Assembly (NCBI GenBank): GCA_002412885.1
Contig: DHVX01000061.1
Span: 128,638-192,637 of the forward strand
DNA from: Bacteroidales bacterium UBA5197
GTDB taxonomy: Bacteria > Bacteroidota > Bacteroidia > Bacteroidales > Lentimicrobiaceae
DNA length: 64,000 nucleotides
Reading direction: 5' to 3'
Both the position numbers and the translations under genes were made by a program. The notes under the pieces are model-generated. The model did not search any database and was not told the DNA's origin. It saw only the letters and a list, made by a program, of their open reading frames with translations. Positions 34,650 to 42,452 of the stretch are shown here, piece after piece (position 1 is the first letter of the stretch; each line of letters opens with the position of its first letter).

Positions 34650-34681
34650 AAAAACCGGTAATTCACGATAAAAAACCGGTA
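34650..34681 (+). promoter_or_regulatory. tandem ACCGGT operator-like sites upstream of pssA
   Basis: AAAAACCGGTA occurs at 34650-34660 and again at 34671-34681, exactly 21 bp apart (two helical turns). Each has a palindromic ACCGGT core. They lie upstream of the putative -7 box at 34709. Confidence 0.4.
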
Positions 34682-34708
34682 TTTTAAGAACCCTGGATAG
34701 GAAAGTGT

Positions 34709-34716
34709 TAAATTTG
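34709..34716 (+). promoter_or_regulatory. putative -7 box for pssA
   Basis: TAAATTTG fits TAnnTTTG. Transcription would start about 10 bases before the GTG at 34733, leaving almost no leader. Confidence 0.4.
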
Positions 34717-34732
34717 TCAAAAATATAGACCT

Positions 34733-35461
34733 GTGAAACTTTCTGCTATCAAATCACAAATTCCAAATACACTCACACTTCTTAATCTGATGTTAGGTTC
34801 CGCAGCCATTATTCATTTAATGACGGGAGAACCTGTTCTTGCAGCGATTTTGATTGCTGTTGCAGCGGTTTGCGATTTTTTGGATGGATTTGCCGCCCGG
34901 CTGTTAAATGTCAAGTCAGAAATGGGCAAGGAACTTGATTCGCTTGCCGATGTGGTTTCATTTGGAGTAGCACCAGCCATTTTTCTTTTTACAGCCATTA
35001 AAAATAATCCCGATCCCGGAATTTTCGAAGGTATGCTTAACTCATTAGCCTATGCTGCTTTATTGATTGGTGCCTTCTCGGGATTTCGGCTTGCAAAATT
35101 TAATCTTGACAAAAGACAAACAGATTCCTTTCTCGGGCTTCCTACTCCGGCTAATGCAATTTTTATCATATCGGTATCACTTATCGGTACTGCTGCACTA
35201 GCCACTAATTCCGGGTTTATCTATCAGGTATCTTCAAATATCTGGTTTCAACTTTTAATTATACCCATCAGTTGCTGGCTGTTAATTTCCGAAATTCCGC
35301 TTTTTGCCCTTAAATTCAATAAAGGCTTTGGATTTACCGCCAACAGGCCACGATATATTTTTCTAATAATCAGTTTGTTAAATATTTTACTTTTCGGATG
35401 GGCAGGGCTTCCGCTTGTGATCATTATATACATAGCTATATCTCTAACCATCAAGCGTTAA
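34733..35461 (+). CDS. pssA: CDP-diacylglycerol-serine O-phosphatidyltransferase
   Basis: Makes phosphatidylserine, the precursor of phosphatidylethanolamine, at the inner membrane. 242 residues from a GTG start: an in-frame stop at 34709-34711 excludes anything upstream, and the next Met would cut into the first helix. The CDP-alcohol phosphotransferase signature D48-x2-D51-G-x2-A-R56-x8-G65-x3-D69-x3-D73 is complete. About six to eight transmembrane helices. It is divergent from the unknown two-gene unit across a structured intergenic region. Confidence 0.93.
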   Translation: MKLSAIKSQIPNTLTLLNLMLGSAAIIHLMTGEPVLAAILIAVAAVCDFLDGFAARLLNVKSEMGKELDSLADVVSFGVAPAIFLFTAIKNNPDPGIFEGMLNSLAYAALLIGAFSGFRLAKFNLDKRQTDSFLGLPTPANAIFIISVSLIGTAALATNSGFIYQVSSNIWFQLLIIPISCWLLISEIPLFALKFNKGFGFTANRPRYIFLIISLLNILLFGWAGLPLVIIIYIAISLTIKR

Positions 35462-35552
35462 ACAATTATTTATTATTTTTAGTGTTAGTAAAGAAAATTA
35501 ATTAATTTTGCGATCTACCCTTGCTTAAACGACAAAGCTGTTCAATTGATTG

Positions 35553-36926
35553 ATGAAGAAACTACTAAAAGTATCATTAGTTTTACTGTTTGCCTTTTTC
35601 AACACAGGCAATTCATCTCAGATTTCGAGTGCGAATCACAACGAAAGTGAGATTCTTACCGGATTTGAGTCTCTTGAACTGACCAAAATAGTTGAGTACA
35701 AATTATTACGTAACCTCGATTCAGTTGCAGAGCTTTACGCCATGCAAAAAGGCTTCAGTGGCAACATTCTGGTTGCAATTGATGGTTTTAATATTTTTGA
35801 GAAATCGGTAAAGTATTCTGACCCTATAAAAAAATCTCCGCTTACAACATCAAGCATTTTTCAGTTGGCTTCAGTAAGCAAACAATTTACAGCCGCAGCC
35901 ATTTTGCTTCTTAAATCAGATAACCGACTGGAGCTCGACGACGATCTGACAAAATACATCCCCGAATTACCATACAAAAACATTACCATCAGGCATCTGT
36001 TGCATCATACCGCAGGACTCCCCAATTACATGTATCTGGTTGATAAATACTGGAGCAAGGAACATCACCCTGACAATGATGACGTTATAGATCTTATGGC
36101 AAAATACAAATTGCCTGTTTTCTTTCAGCCCGGATCAAGATTTGATTACTCCAATACAGGTTATGTTATGCTGGCCTCGGTGGTAGAAAGAATTTCAGGC
36201 ATGAGCCTGAATGAATTTCTGCAACGCAGGATTTTCAGCCCTTTGGGCATGAAAAACACTTATGTTTATAGTTCTGCCGATACGAATATTACACGCCGGC
36301 AGACTGATGGATTTCTTGCACTTAAAAGAGGGTACTCCCGCATAAGTGAAACCAAAAACAATGGCCCGGTTGGCGATAAAGGTGTTTGTTCTACTGCCGG
36401 GGATCTATTTATCTGGGATCAGGCACTTTACAGTGGTTCACCAATACCCTTTGATCTTATTGAGGAAGCATTCCTTCCGGCCAAAACCAAAACCGGAAAA
36501 GAAGTAGCCTATGGCTATGGATTCAGGCTAAGGTCGGCCAATGCACAACCGGTGATTTATCACAATGGTGTCTGGGAAGGCTTTCGTACAAATTTCCACC
36601 GTTATCCGACTTCACGAAACACCATCATAGTGCTGAATAATACCAGCACACGCGTTAATCATGAATTGGTGAGGCAAATCGAATTTGTGATCAACAATCA
36701 GCCACCTCACGATTATACAAAGATGATAATCAACATTTCACTTGAGGAGGGATTAACAGCAGCCATTGAATCAATGGAAGAATTGAAAAAAACTTACACT
36801 GATGCAAGTTTCAACTTCAGAACCATAATGAATGCTGCCGAATTTCTCGAGCAATCAGGCAAACCAATAAAAGCTGCAGAACTTAAAACCCTTGTTGACC
36901 TTTTGACCGGAAATAAAGGTAGCTAA
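35553..36926 (+). CDS. secreted beta-lactamase-fold serine hydrolase
   Basis: 457 residues from the ATG at 35553 (a TTG precedes). A signal peptide spans about 1-22. The class C beta-lactamase/esterase core has Ser107-x-x-Lys110 (LASVSKQFTAAA), Tyr199-Ser-Asn201 (FDYSNTGYVMLASVVE) and HNG near residue 335 (YHNGVWEGFRT) as the KTG-equivalent. Such proteins are esterases, D-aminopeptidases or peptidoglycan-active enzymes more often than antibiotic-resistance enzymes, so resistance should not be inferred. The last ~80 residues form a helical tail (SMEELKKTYTDA, NAAEFLEQSGK). Confidence 0.88.
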   Translation: MKKLLKVSLVLLFAFFNTGNSSQISSANHNESEILTGFESLELTKIVEYKLLRNLDSVAELYAMQKGFSGNILVAIDGFNIFEKSVKYSDPIKKSPLTTSSIFQLASVSKQFTAAAILLLKSDNRLELDDDLTKYIPELPYKNITIRHLLHHTAGLPNYMYLVDKYWSKEHHPDNDDVIDLMAKYKLPVFFQPGSRFDYSNTGYVMLASVVERISGMSLNEFLQRRIFSPLGMKNTYVYSSADTNITRRQTDGFLALKRGYSRISETKNNGPVGDKGVCSTAGDLFIWDQALYSGSPIPFDLIEEAFLPAKTKTGKEVAYGYGFRLRSANAQPVIYHNGVWEGFRTNFHRYPTSRNTIIVLNNTSTRVNHELVRQIEFVINNQPPHDYTKMIINISLEEGLTAAIESMEELKKTYTDASFNFRTIMNAAEFLEQSGKPIKAAELKTLVDLLTGNKGS

Positions 36927-36961
36927 ATCTCGCCCTTTCAGAGCTTAAAGCAGATAATATT

Positions 36962-37687
36962 CTATTTTCTCAGTTCGAAATTCTTTCCCAGGTACACATT
37001 CCTTACTTGTTCATCGGCAGCAAGCTCTTCGGCTGAACCGGATTTCAGTACCGAACCTTCAAACAGAAGGTAAGCACGATCCGTGATGGTGAGCGTTTCA
37101 TGAACATTATGGTCTGTAATGAGTATTCCGATATTTTTATCGCGAAGCCGGGAAACGATATTCTGGATATCTTCAACAGCAATAGGGTCAACGCCGGCGA
37201 AGGGCTCATCCAGTAAAATAAACTTTGGATCAACAGCCAGCGCTCTTGCAATTTCAGTCCTTCTGCGCTCTCCGCCCGAAAGTTGAATTCCCATACTTTT
37301 GCGAACATGACTCAATCCAAATTCCGAAAGCAAAGATTCAAGTCTTTCCTTTTGATCGGATTTGCTAAGGTTGGTAAATTCAAGAACAGCTTTAATGTTA
37401 TCCTCAACACTAAGACTTCTGAAAACAGACGCTTCCTGAGCAAGGTAACCAATTCCCAGCTGAGCCCGCTTATACATGGGCAGGTCGGTAATTTCCCTGT
37501 CTTCGAGAAACACCTTGCCTGACAAGGGCTTGATCAACCCTACAATCATGTAGAATGAAGTGGTTTTGCCCGCCCCGTTAGGCCCCAGCAATCCAACTAT
37601 CTCACCTTGCTTAACTTCAACACTCACATTGTTAACAACAGTGCGGTTCCTGTATTTTTTTACAAGGTTTTCGGTTCTTAAAATCAT
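36962..37687 (-). CDS. lptB: LPS export ABC transporter ATP-binding protein
   Basis: ATPase of the LptBFG complex that extracts lipopolysaccharide from the inner membrane. 241 residues from MILRTENLVKKYR (37687); in-frame ATG codons at 37699 and 37729 are alternatives, the last overlapping the upstream gene. Walker A is LLGPNGAGKTT, the signature is LSGGERRR, Walker B is FILLDEPFAGVD and the switch His is in LITDHNVHET. The family-typical IGYLAQEASVFRSLSVEDNI follows the Q-loop. It lies just downstream of the DUF5686 gene in a leftward group that includes kdsD. Confidence 0.94.
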   Translation of the reverse strand: MILRTENLVKKYRNRTVVNNVSVEVKQGEIVGLLGPNGAGKTTSFYMIVGLIKPLSGKVFLEDREITDLPMYKRAQLGIGYLAQEASVFRSLSVEDNIKAVLEFTNLSKSDQKERLESLLSEFGLSHVRKSMGIQLSGGERRRTEIARALAVDPKFILLDEPFAGVDPIAVEDIQNIVSRLRDKNIGILITDHNVHETLTITDRAYLLFEGSVLKSGSAEELAADEQVRNVYLGKNFELRK

Positions 37688-37718
37688 TGATTCACCCATG
37701 CCAGCAAAATTAGTGTTT

Positions 37719-40229
37719 TTAAAAGTCAAACTGCATCGAAACCATTACCCCAAACTTTTTAATATCAGGGTGATCATAATGACTCAACCTCCAGACAGCA
37801 TCAACCCTGAAAATTCTAAAAATATTTTCAATACCGAGACCAGCTTCAATGTAAGGTTTTCCAATGGAGTAAGTTCCTTTGGGTAGCAAAGAATAAGCCA
37901 GATTTTTCCTGCTGACATTGCCAATCACTCCTTTTACCTGAGCAACTTCTCTCCATTTCAATTTCCTCAACAAAGGTACTTTATTGAGAAAAGTACCCAC
38001 AAAATGATGTGTATAATAGAATGTAATATATTGATCACTCACAAATTCATAGTAATTCATCAGGTTAAAGGCCGATTCATCAAAAACATAAGTCTCGTTT
38101 CCCGGATGAATTTTAAGGAATGGATAAGGCACCTCGCCCCAGATTTTTCCTGCTTCAATATTGTACTTCGACCAGCCCCATGACAGAACATTGAACCAAT
38201 GCCGCACCGAAATATTAAGTTTATGATACTCGAATTCGCTTTTGAAAACTCCGGGCATTCCATATGCGTAGTTGAGTTCAAGTACCGGATATTTTCCCCC
38301 AAGGCTTACACGCTCAAACTCACCCATAACAAATCGCTCCTGAAATGATACACGGGTACTCAGATTTATCTCGGTGGTACGAAGCACATGAGCCTGCTTT
38401 AAACAATCCCCATTGGCACAATTAAGACTGAAAGGAACCCTGCCTGTACTCCAGATTCCCTGACGTGTAAAGAAAACTGTATTGGAAAAACCGTTAAACC
38501 ATTCATGCTCGTATGAGCCCTGATACTTCTCAACCAGTGACATTTTATCTGCCGGATTTCTCCGGAACAACGAAGCAAGTAAAAAATCCTCACGAAAAGC
38601 ATTCTGACTCTGACCGAGCTGCTCAATATCATAATTAAGATTTCCTTTGAGTACACGCCTGGGATTTTTGCCAAGCATATACATAAAACCACTCCCGTAT
38701 TTGATCTGCTGATCATTGAGTCCATAAGCAGCAAAGCCTTCAAGCATCAGCTTTTTGCTAAAAGCATTGCTCGTACGTCCACTCAATCTGAACCGATGTC
38801 CTTCGAGTTGATTATAACTATAGGTTGACATATATGGGCCCCATTCCATCTTGCCTTTCACATAATAACCCGAAACAATCATTTGTATTACATCAACCCA
38901 GGTATTAAACACCGGCAAAGTTTTCAGGGTATCAATCATCTGATAAATTTTCGATTCCCTGTCGGTCAGACTTTCGTGCCTCGATTCCACCCAATACAAC
39001 TCGTCCTTACTTCCTGCCTCATCATCGATTGTAGTAACTACAGGGGTATTGTAAAACTCCTTTTCTTTTGCCTGGTTGATAACGAAATTCTTATAACTGG
39101 AAATCTTGGTCCCGAAGAAGCCGATATTTTTCGCCGAATCGCGGGTAGTAACATTAAAATCGCTCACCAGTTTGTCACGCGTAAGCATCCAGTTTTTACC
39201 GTCGATCAATGTAAATTCCTGCTGAAGAACCAGATCGTTGATAAAGTTAATATTTGCATCCCCGACAATCTGCATATCAAACTGTTTTACAGCAAAAGTA
39301 GTGTCGTGAATCCACATGTTGCCTACAAAAGTAAATTCCTGTTTTCTGCGGGGCTTAAATGCCAGTTTATAACACCATTGACCGTTAATTGAAGCACTGT
39401 CAACCAGATAATAGCGGTAAGAAAGCAATCCCGCACCCGATATTGGACTGATAAAGTTTTTCTGAAACAGGGTTATATAATTATCATAAATATTAACTTG
39501 TTGTATCATGTCGCCCATGAGTTGCGAAATGCTTGAATTGTCAATTCCGGAAACCCTTGAAGCCTTTATAACTTCGCGCCTGGTTTTCGGGCTTGAGCGA
39601 AAGTAAACATCAGATACGGTTTCAGAGAGGAAAACTGGCAAATATGCTTTCCCGGAAATTGACGAAGTATCAACATAATCGAAGATAAACTCAAACGGCT
39701 TGAGGATTTTTCGGTTTTTGAATTTCTCGCTTAAATTATTTGCATCAAATGCTATTTTAGTGTATGCTTCATATTGTATATAATCGAGTTTGTCGCTGTT
39801 GTGCAATGGTTTGCTGGCAATAACTTTTCGAAGCAGAATTTCAGCCGGATTTTCGCCGGCTCTGATAACGACCTCTGAAAGACTTATCTGGTCAGGAACC
39901 AGATCGAAATTTATCTCCTGATATTTATTACGCTCCAATGGTTTTACAACCGAAATAAAGCCAACCGAAGAAGCCGCAACCGAATCAGAAGCCTGGCGGG
40001 TTTCCAGAGAAAAGAAGCCATTAAGATCGGTTGTGGTACCAATGGTTGTGCCTTTGAAGTAAACATTTACAAAAGGCACCGGCTCACCGGTTGAGCTGTC
40101 GGTTACTTTGCCCCTTATCTTGGTTATCTGGGCTGTTGCTGAAGAATAAAAAAGCATTACACAAAGCAATAATACCCCCCTGATTAATGGTGATCTCTTT
40201 AGTGCTGTGATGCTAATATTCCGCGTCAT
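37719..40229 (-). CDS. DUF5686/carboxypeptidase-regulatory-like outer-membrane protein
   Basis: 836 residues. A signal peptide ends near residue 34 (SSATAQ). A carboxypeptidase regulatory-like beta-sandwich covers about 38-120 (IRGKVTDSSTGEPVPFVNVYFKG, TTTDLNGFFSL), as in TonB-system proteins of this phylum. The DUF5686 region follows (about 125-600) and the C-terminal part is barrel-like (VSRKNLAYSLLPKG, GVMVSMQFDF ending in Phe). No plug-domain motif is seen, so it is not a typical SusC. Function is unknown; Bacteroidota often have several. It is flanked by an AhpD-like gene and lptB, so an envelope role is likely. Confidence 0.85.
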   Translation of the reverse strand: MTRNISITALKRSPLIRGVLLLCVMLFYSSATAQITKIRGKVTDSSTGEPVPFVNVYFKGTTIGTTTDLNGFFSLETRQASDSVAASSVGFISVVKPLERNKYQEINFDLVPDQISLSEVVIRAGENPAEILLRKVIASKPLHNSDKLDYIQYEAYTKIAFDANNLSEKFKNRKILKPFEFIFDYVDTSSISGKAYLPVFLSETVSDVYFRSSPKTRREVIKASRVSGIDNSSISQLMGDMIQQVNIYDNYITLFQKNFISPISGAGLLSYRYYLVDSASINGQWCYKLAFKPRRKQEFTFVGNMWIHDTTFAVKQFDMQIVGDANINFINDLVLQQEFTLIDGKNWMLTRDKLVSDFNVTTRDSAKNIGFFGTKISSYKNFVINQAKEKEFYNTPVVTTIDDEAGSKDELYWVESRHESLTDRESKIYQMIDTLKTLPVFNTWVDVIQMIVSGYYVKGKMEWGPYMSTYSYNQLEGHRFRLSGRTSNAFSKKLMLEGFAAYGLNDQQIKYGSGFMYMLGKNPRRVLKGNLNYDIEQLGQSQNAFREDFLLASLFRRNPADKMSLVEKYQGSYEHEWFNGFSNTVFFTRQGIWSTGRVPFSLNCANGDCLKQAHVLRTTEINLSTRVSFQERFVMGEFERVSLGGKYPVLELNYAYGMPGVFKSEFEYHKLNISVRHWFNVLSWGWSKYNIEAGKIWGEVPYPFLKIHPGNETYVFDESAFNLMNYYEFVSDQYITFYYTHHFVGTFLNKVPLLRKLKWREVAQVKGVIGNVSRKNLAYSLLPKGTYSIGKPYIEAGLGIENIFRIFRVDAVWRLSHYDHPDIKKFGVMVSMQFDF

Positions 40230-40263
40230 TGTGAATCAGGCTAACAATCAAAAACTGCGAAGT

Positions 40264-40608
40264 TCAGGAGTTGAGGTCGTCCCAGAACTCAATTGCCCGC
40301 CGAGTGTGCGGAATAACAATGGTTCCACCCACAAGGTTAGCAATTCCCATAACTTCCATCAATTCTGATTCACTCATTCCGGTTTCATGACATTTGATCA
40401 GATGATATTTTATACAATCATCACATCGTAAAACCATCGAAGCAATCAAACCAAGCATTTCCTTTGTTTTTACCGGAAGTTCTCCTTCGAGATAGGCATT
40501 GGTATCGACATTAAAAATCCTTTTGATTACTTTATTATTGTCGGCCGAGAGAATCCGGTCATTCATCAATTGCCGGTATTCGTTGAATTCATCAAGTTTT
40601 GATCCCAT
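40264..40608 (-). CDS. carboxymuconolactone decarboxylase / AhpD-like protein
   Basis: 114 residues. The AhpD-type redox motif is Cys62-x-x-Cys65-x3-His69 (MVLRCDDCIKYHLIKCHETG), preceded by ELPVKTKEMLGLIAS. This points to peroxidase or thiol-redox activity rather than true muconolactone decarboxylation. All core helices are present. It lies 37 bp after kdsD and 34 bp before the DUF5686 gene on the same strand, so it probably belongs to that transcript. The functional link to lipopolysaccharide genes is not obvious. Confidence 0.88.
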   Translation of the reverse strand: MGSKLDEFNEYRQLMNDRILSADNNKVIKRIFNVDTNAYLEGELPVKTKEMLGLIASMVLRCDDCIKYHLIKCHETGMSESELMEVMGIANLVGGTIVIPHTRRAIEFWDDLNS

Positions 40609-40645
40609 ATTTATCAGTAAAGTTCAGTGTTCAGAAAACAGCATT

Positions 40646-41611
40646 TCAGATAATACCTTCTTTGAGGATATCATGAAGATGCACAACTCCGGCATATTCG
40701 CCATTGTCGAGTACCAGAATCTGCGTAATGTTATTTTTTCGCATAATATCCAATGCATCGGCAATAAGAATGTCGGCATTTATTGTGAGTGGATCCCGGG
40801 TCATGATGTCAATGGCAGTGAGATTCTCAACAGGAGTTTCGCGGTGCAACATACGCCTGATATCGCCATCGGTAATGATTCCTACAAGTTTCCCCTCCTT
40901 TAAAACGGCGGTGGCACCCAATCTTTTTGATGAAATTTCGAGCAATACTGAACGCATATCGTCATCGGCCTGCACTTCGGGTTTTTCGTTATTGGTGTAA
41001 ATATCCGATACCCGTAGATAAAGTCTTTTACCCAGCGCTCCACCTGGATGATACCGGGCAAAATCTTCGCGGGTAAATCCACGGCATTCAAGCAATGCTA
41101 CAGCCAGTGCATCGCCCATAACCAGCTGTGCAGTAGTGCTGGCGGTAGGTGCAAGATTGTTGGGACAGGCTTCCCTGTTGACAGTTGCATTCAATATATA
41201 ATCAGCATTCCGCGCAAGATACGAGTCGGTATTACCAACCAGCCCGATAAGTTTGTTGCCCATCAGTTTCAGCAGGGGAACAAGCACTTTAATTTCGGGG
41301 GTATCACCACTTTTTGAGAGGCAGATGATGATATCCTCATTTCTTATCATGCCCAAATCGCCATGAATGGCATCGGCAGCATGCATAAAAGACGCTGGAG
41401 TACCAGTGCTGTTAAATGTGCTCACCAGTTTAGCCGCAATGTTTGCACTTTTCCCGATTCCGGTAACAATTACGCGCCCTTTTGAATTAAGAATTACATT
41501 AACACACGCATAGAAATCATTTGTCAGATAATTGACCAGCTGACCTATGGCAGTTGCTTCTTCGTTAATGGTGCGAAGTGCAATCTGCATAATTTGCTCA
41601 GGAGTATTCAT
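40646..41611 (-). CDS. kdsD: arabinose-5-phosphate isomerase (KdsD/KpsF family)
   Basis: Converts ribulose 5-phosphate to arabinose 5-phosphate, the first committed step to Kdo. 321 residues from the ATG at 41611; an ATG six bases upstream is equally possible, and a longer frame to 41683 would cross a -7-like box. A SIS domain (about 20-180) has GKSANIAAKLVSTFNSTGTPASF, CLSKSGDTPEIKVLVP and NLAPTASTTAQLVMGDALAVAL. Two CBS domains follow (ATAVLKEGKLVGIITDGDIRR and NITQILVLDNGEYAGVVHLHDI). First gene of a leftward group ending in lptB. Confidence 0.94.
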   Translation of the reverse strand: MNTPEQIMQIALRTINEEATAIGQLVNYLTNDFYACVNVILNSKGRVIVTGIGKSANIAAKLVSTFNSTGTPASFMHAADAIHGDLGMIRNEDIIICLSKSGDTPEIKVLVPLLKLMGNKLIGLVGNTDSYLARNADYILNATVNREACPNNLAPTASTTAQLVMGDALAVALLECRGFTREDFARYHPGGALGKRLYLRVSDIYTNNEKPEVQADDDMRSVLLEISSKRLGATAVLKEGKLVGIITDGDIRRMLHRETPVENLTAIDIMTRDPLTINADILIADALDIMRKNNITQILVLDNGEYAGVVHLHDILKEGII

Positions 41612-41641
41612 TTGCATTGCGGTTGAGAATATAAGTATCAG

Positions 41642-41649
41642 CAAAGATA
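41642..41649 (-). promoter_or_regulatory. putative -7 box for kdsD
   Basis: The minus strand reads TATCTTTG (41649-41642), 31 bases upstream of the chosen start. It argues for the start at 41611 or 41617 instead of 41683. No -33 match. Confidence 0.35.
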
Positions 41650-41683
41650 CAACTAATTTATTCGGACTGTAAACCGGCCACAA

Positions 41684-42452
41684 GCGCTGTCTTCATTCCA
41701 CAACTAAGTTGAATTAACGGTTCAGCATTAATAATTGACATTCACATTCTCAAACAAAATTGTTAATATGTGTTAATGGCAGGTTAAAATTGAAAATAAT
41801 TTACCAACTCCGGCTGTTTTTGATTAACTTTACACGAAACAAAGTCAAAAAAAACCAAAGGGAAGATAGCTGATCAGACTAACATCAGAAAAATTGCCAA
41901 ACCAATTGCTGATTCATTGAAAAATAACAATTCTAAAGTTTTTCTCTTAATTGCGTCAAACACTAAAAAGCTGAAAAATGACAGAATTGAAGGTGAATCG
42001 AAAAATTGGCAGGCCATAAAAATTCACCTGGTTTTGGAATAAAAAGAGAACAAAAAAAGATGCAAAAAAACAGATTTTTAGAAAGTTGCGTTTTGAATTG
42101 TTTTTTTTAGAAATTTGCACTCCTTTTGATTTGGGCTCAAACTTTGCTTTGGGATGAAGTAAAAAAATCAACAAAGCCTATCAACAGTGAACAAATGCAT
42201 TTCTTAGTAACATAAGTTATGGTCAATTAGCGAGGGTGGCAGAGGTGAAAATATGGTATGACATGGTTTTTCTGCTTCAAACCTGAAGTCAGTTAAGTTC
42301 AAAAATGTTAAGTTTTGCCAGAAAAAGTCTGGAATTTCAGACATTTTGTGATTTTATTCAGGACAATTCTTTTATTTTCCTGAAAGAAGAATTAAATTTG
42401 TTTTAAAGAAGTATCACCGGAAAAAAAACCGGTAAACGAAAATATAGCCAAC
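41684..42452. other. long AT-rich intergenic region without a recognised gene
   Basis: Lies between divergent kdsD and recQ. The only sizeable open frame (41956-42174, minus) encodes a lysine- and phenylalanine-rich low-complexity peptide and is not credible. Near recQ a possible -7 box TAAATTTG is at 42393-42400, and a small hairpin ACCGG-A8-CCGGT spans about 42414-42433. I see no tRNA-like or known riboswitch structure. Confidence 0.5.

Noticed and set aside
35553..36926. Antibiotic-resistance beta-lactamase
   Set aside because: The fold and motifs fit, but the family is dominated by esterases and peptidases, and no resistance context is present.
38883..39392. 169-residue frame opposite the DUF5686 gene
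   Set aside because: Fully antisense to a well-supported gene; its sequence has no recognisable domain.
41956..42174. 72-residue leftward frame in the kdsD-recQ gap
   Set aside because: Low-complexity Lys/Phe/Asn peptide from AT-rich DNA; no promoter or homology cue.
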